Origin: Morinoia aosen | Lineage: Eukaryota > Arthropoda > Malacostraca > Amphipoda > Talitridae | Length of the DNA stretch: 64,000 nucleotides | NCBI GenBank assembly: GCA_030386875.1 | Contig: CM059567.1 | Coordinates: 80,717,130-80,781,129, forward strand | Reading direction: 5' to 3' | Shown: positions 59,417 through 64,000 of the stretch, piece after piece | Layout of the letters: each line of letters begins with the position of its first letter | How positions within the stretch are numbered: the stretch's first letter is position 1 | Made by a program: the position numbers and the translations under genes | The notes under the pieces: generated by a model | Database searches by the model: none | Seen by the model: only the letters and a program-made list of their open reading frames with translations | What the model was told of the DNA's origin: nothing

Positions 59417-62177
59417 AAAATTACGAACTGAGTTTGTCGAATGATTCTTATGCCAAGATTCTTATGCCAAGATATGTATTAGTGCGAATTTCTACCATGA
59501 GTGATGTTTTAAGTGTATATTATTCTCTGCAGTCGCTCCTTGATACATGTACAGTTATGTTCGACCATTGTTTGAGTCTGTTTTTAGCGGAATGTCATTT
59601 GTTCCATGATGGCAGCAACTTTCTCTTATGCAGCTTTGTTCCTGCACCGACACCTGACTCAGGTGAACTGTGATGATCGTAAGTGACCGAACTCCTTGTT
59701 TTCTCGGTCCATTGTTCTCAGCAGCTATCGCTTCCTTGTTTCCTGGTCATTTTTCCTGCACTGAAACTTTCTGTGGTGACTTTGCACGCGTGTCTACCGG
59801 CTGAGACTAGCAAGGTTTTCAAAATTCGGAGAATAAATAGCCAATGAAAGCTAAAATTGTCTTTGAGTTGGTATCACATGTGTATCCATGTTAAGCCACT
59901 TGGATAACTCTTCCAACTAATGCGTTCATATCGTGTATCATGAATTTCAAACAATGCAATTTCCGTATTGCTTTGAACACTTGAAGTGACATGTTATTGT
60001 GCGAAATATTCTCTTTATTTCTATAGATTCGTTCAGAGACAGGAATATTTTTGTAGACTATGTGCTCCGTTAAAGCGCAAAAGATTCCGCACCTAAATAA
60101 AAATAGTCAACATATGCAACATTAGATCAATTTGCTGGGTAGAGAAATTGAGTCCAAAGGCACAAGAAAAATATTTCGTTCTTATTTTTTTTATTTCTTA
60201 TTTTTAAATCTGATGCTGTAACTCCTACAGTCCATGGTCATCAGCCAGTCTTATTTTTTTATTTCACCATTAAAAGTTTCCAAAGTCTTCTAACTCTCTT
60301 CCCTCTCGAACGCCTCTCAGCCATGGTAGCCACTTCACTGCGGACGTGGGGAAATTTTCCTGAAAATGCCGCGAACTGCAGAACTTCTGACAGGGCTGGA
60401 CCGCGATCGTAAAACTTTCGACTGAAAAACATTTTCGGTTCACCTTTCCTTCGAATGGAGAATAGGACGTTTAGCAAGTTCAAGGGGCAATGTTGCTCTT
60501 TGACAGGCAAATGCCATCTCGGTACTGAATGACTGATAGCAGCAACTGAATGCAAACTTCCCTGATTCCAGTTCAACGACCTGGCAGCTACAATAATGGT
60601 TTTCACTGCCATTTTATGTTTCGGCAACATATTTTTTTCAATTTGTTTGGAATATTTGCCTCACGAGTAATTTGTAGAAAAAATTCAAAAGAGAAAGATA
60701 TTTTCAATTGGCTTTTCGTTGTGGAAAGAAATTTTTTTTGGAAGAAACTTAATCCCCAATTTTTTAATCCATCATCAATGATCATAGGATCTTTACTTAA
60801 AATTGTCCCCCCCAATTTTTTATTTGCTTCATTACATACCTTGGGAAGTAAACTTTTGGAGCAATTCACTTGATCAAGAATTACAGAAATGTGCTCGTAA
60901 GGCAAGCGACTAGCACTTATAACGTATTCGTTTACCACGTTTCCTGTGATGCATGGGACCCACCGGTGGTCACTGAGGGGAGTTTTATTATGCTACTAAC
61001 TGGCCTGTAGTCACTAACTCAATATTTATGAATACTTAGTGAAAGCTAAATGAAGGCATGATCCATTTTATATTTTCAGGATGGCTTACTGCAATTGATT
61101 TTAAATTTGAATTGAAAATTTAACTTCAGTTTAATCCATTGCAGGAAACGTATTAAGGACCAAGAGTTGTTAAGTCATTTTTCTCTTTAATTCATTCTCT
61201 TATACACTTTCCGTAAGGCAAGCATTCACTGCCTTAACTCAACGCTAGACAGTTTGACCAAGTCGCGCACCAAATACGCGAGTATCGATTGCTTGATAAA
61301 ACGTCAATGGTGTCTGCAGAAAGTGAAAATCGGATCAGGTATTGGGAAATCCAGCACAGCCACGATGCGATCTTCGGGTGTGAAGCCTGTGTAGCGGATA
61401 TACGCAGGCTAAATGATAGCACTGCGTGCATAAACATCGAGTGTTTTAATCTATGGAACTACCAAGGAAATTAGGGCATGAACGGTAATTTATCTTTTTA
61501 TTTAGCAGAAATTGGATGTACTCTATTTCAGAGATCAAAACTATCAACTTAATTGAGCTATTTTTCGTATCTAGTAGCCATCATACCCAACATGTCTGAG
61601 CCTTATTTTCGTGCGTAAGTAATTAGCTTCGTCGTTATATTGCATGTTTGCAAAATATAACATTATATTTGCCCATATTTAAACTAGTCGCTGAAATAAC
61701 ATTAATTTTTTTTACTTCTACAGTGACCATTTGCGTGATGTGCTGTATAATGTTATTTGCATTTTGAAAATACAGTATGCTTGGCAAGATTTTACAGTGC
61801 GCGAATGGTTTGTTTGACCATTAATTTATAACCTGTGAGAAGGGTAATGCTACATCGCACATGTAAATGAGAGGCACCTATTCAAACTTACCGGCACATT
61901 CTCAAAAGAGTTTTGTGCCTACGAAGGAGGACAACATGCACTTACTTCCTAATTGGCCAGTGGTATTTTTAGCTGCAATCTCTTCGAAAGGGAAGTAGAG
62001 ACGCCAAACCGCCTTAGACCGACGGCAAAACCGAAGTGTTTATATGCGCATTCAAAAGTTCAGTTTTGTTTTTAGTGAAGAAGCAGTGTAATAACCTTTA
62101 TGCTTTACCTCGCCAAGCCTGGGCTGTAATAGAAAACGATGGTTTTCAGAGCTACTCCTGAAGAAGCTATTATAGCC
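59417..62177. other. Unique DNA, 2.8 kb
   Basis: Only short open frames (for example 61289-61474 forward) without recognisable domains. No repeats or RNA genes seen. Confidence 0.45.
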
Positions 62178-62180
62178 TTA

Positions 62181-63264
62181 AGGCCTGTTGACACGAGGGG
62201 TGAGCGAGCGCTCCACCGGGAAAGAGAAGCTTAAACCCCGCCCATTTTCTCTCGTTTCAGGCTCAATGGAGCAGTAGACAACAGTCTGTCTATGTTTGGT
62301 CTTCGTCGAGCGACTCAATGCTTCCCAGTGCAATTTCAGACGCTGAACGTGTAGAGTGTGTCGTCTCTGCTCCCTCCCTACGCGTGTGTGCCTTTCGAAG
62401 TAAACGTTTGATTGGCGGTGTATCTCGAATCTTTTTATTTGTGTCCAATAGCCTAGCCTCAATGACATTCTAAGTTCTCTCACAATATCATTGAATATTT
62501 GATACAGATATGGAGCGTACAATGGCACAATTTTGACTATGTTGTGGTACAATATGCACCTATCACAAAAGTTTATTTATTATGTTTGACAGTTCCATCG
62601 GTTTCAGAATAGATAGTGCAATGTATAAACAAATTCTTATAAACAAATAATTAAATTTTTAATGTATAAACAGTATTATGTAGGACAGTATGATAATGGG
62701 GCTAATTTGTTAAAACACATTGTATCATACAGGTCCAGATTGTACGACACTATCCACATTTTCTCATTTTATGGTATACCTATTGTTTTGCATAACTTGC
62801 AAATATTTTTTTTTTCAGGCCTTTTGCATTAAATTGTATTTTTTGTATCCATATTTGTTAATATTTTTCTAAAATAGCGTACAATGCCTGTAGAGTGGCC
62901 GAAAAAAGTAACTAGTGCCTTTATCGATTTGGTGAAGGAGAAGGAAGAATTGTGAAATGTAAAATCGCCTAGTTACAAAGACAGAGTAAAAAAAGCCAAA
63001 TCCTGGGAAGAAATCCTAGGAAAAATAAGGAAAGACATTGAGAGAAAATAAGGAAAGACAACTGCTATTGAGAGCGCAAGCGCCATTGCTTTTCGCCGAG
63101 CAACCATCATACATCCGCTTTCAACCGTTTCCTCGAGCACACTGAAGATTTTACGGGATCGGTATTGCGCCACTGGAACCATGACGTGTAGACACGCTGA
63201 CTCGACTAAGCATTTTACTGAGCTCGTGGTGGAGCGCTCGCTCACCCCTCGTGTCAACAGGCCT
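62181..63264 (+). mobile_element. PIF/Harbinger-type transposon, 1,084 bp, transposase-less
   Basis: Perfect 37-bp terminal inverted repeats start AGGCCTGTTGACACGAGG. TTA lies outside both ends (62178-62180, 63265-63267), the 3-bp target duplication of PIF/Harbinger elements. It contains a remnant of a MADF/Myb-like protein ORF, the second protein these elements usually carry, but no DDE transposase. Perfect TIRs suggest recent mobilisation in trans by an autonomous relative. Confidence 0.88.
62884..63051 (+). pseudogene. MADF/Myb-SANT-like domain remnant
   Basis: From ATG at 62884 the frame reads a tryptophan-rich MADF-type domain: FIDLVKEKEEL, then a stop at 62953-62955 where Trp is expected (TGG to TGA), then NVKSPSYKDRVKKAKSWEEI, ending at TAA 63049-63051. 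MADF domains bind DNA and, in Harbinger elements, assist the transposase. The stop and the short length make it non-functional here. Confidence 0.8.
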
Positions 63265-63267
63265 TTA

Positions 63268-64000
63268 CACTTCCTAAAAGAGCTGCAATATGCGGCAAAC
63301 CGATCGTAGTTTAGCTTTTGTATCAGTTTTTACTAGGCCCCGTGCTCGTGACTGGAATGTTGCATAGACTCGTTGACTACTTCGTAAATTGTGCGTGGGC
63401 TGAAGTTGAGCTCAGTTTGCGAGTTACCTTGAGGGTGTAGCGCATGCTTGTTGAAGCAACTGATCGCTAGCTTAATGTTATAATACTACAAGTGCAATGA
63501 ATAGTGGAGCGAAGTGAGTGTTAAAACACCAAGGTGAATTCAAACATCGATTTTTTTGGAGTCACCCACAGGAATTGTTTGCAGAAATTGACACATGTTT
63601 CTTCAATATATATGTAGCATCTGATAATTATGCTTAATTGAGCATGGGTGAAAGTCTTGGGCCAAAGCTCCTGCATGAAAGTGAAAATTTTCGAAATTAG
63701 TACTTCTTGGAGAAGGGTCCTGGGTTGGCAAAGCTTAGCGACTATCATTCGAACGGCTGCATAGGACTTGAAGAAGATGCTATACTTGAATAAGATGCCT
63801 TCTCGAGGCCAATGAGACGTACGTGAGCCATGTGAGCACAGTTGTTAATTATTTACTCAGCTGTTCGATGCTGAGCCCTGCTCTCAAGCTATTGCCTGCC
63901 GAGTATTGTCTCCTGAATTATTATATTTTCCCCATTTGTTTTCTTTACGTACGAGGCAATTATGTTATCTCACTCAACTCTAGGACAATAACTCTAAAAT
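63268..64000. other. Unique DNA to the window end
   Basis: No feature supported. Confidence 0.5.

Overview
This is eukaryotic DNA, most likely from an arthropod and probably an insect with a large, repeat-rich genome. The evidence is: no dense open reading frames, an intronless tRNA-Met gene with a pol III terminator, several eukaryotic transposon classes (Tc1-like, hAT-type MITE, PIF/Harbinger-type, CR1/jockey-type LINE, LTR elements, SINEs), and a degenerate CCTAA/TTAGG tract that matches the usual arthropod telomere repeat. I recognise no complete host protein-coding gene. The window reads as intergenic or deep intronic DNA dominated by mobile elements and tandem arrays.

Layout. 0-5.7 kb: a hAT-type MITE with 8-bp target duplications, a truncated SINE, a 40-bp minisatellite and a CTG/CAG microsatellite. 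5.7-8.1 kb: a 5'-truncated LINE with a broken reverse transcriptase. 9.5-11.1 kb: a decayed Tc1-like transposon on the minus strand. 11.7-12.9 kb: a 15-bp satellite of about 81 identical units. 14.7-17 kb: a SINE, a 22-bp satellite and a SINE fragment. 19.3-21 kb: 24-bp, AC and 33-bp arrays. 21.2-23.2 kb: a second Tc1-like element with very long inverted repeats, interrupted by a SINE. 24.5 kb: tRNA-Met(CAU). 25.6-28.1 kb: adjacent 13-bp and 14-bp satellites. 32.5-36.2 kb: a 3.7-kb, 12-bp satellite with higher-order structure. 37.6-39.4 kb: a SINE split by a 1.42-kb probable solo LTR. 40.3-41.1 kb: a non-autonomous element with long terminal inverted repeats. 45.6-53.6 kb: an 8-kb LTR element with nearly identical 1.72-kb LTRs, 4-bp target duplications and no recognisable gag-pol. 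54.6-57.5 kb: another SINE and a tRNA-derived SINE. 62.2-63.3 kb: a PIF/Harbinger-type element with perfect 37-bp TIRs and a MADF/Myb-like ORF remnant.

The most informative system is a roughly 360-bp SINE-like family. It has at least eleven copies or fragments here, a (TAATC)n tail, 12-14-bp target duplications and a hairpin-rich 5' head that I cannot assign to tRNA, 7SL or 5S RNA. Nested insertions date the elements relative to each other. The other striking feature is about 10 kb of short-unit tandem arrays. These are open in many frames and produce large meaningless ORFs.
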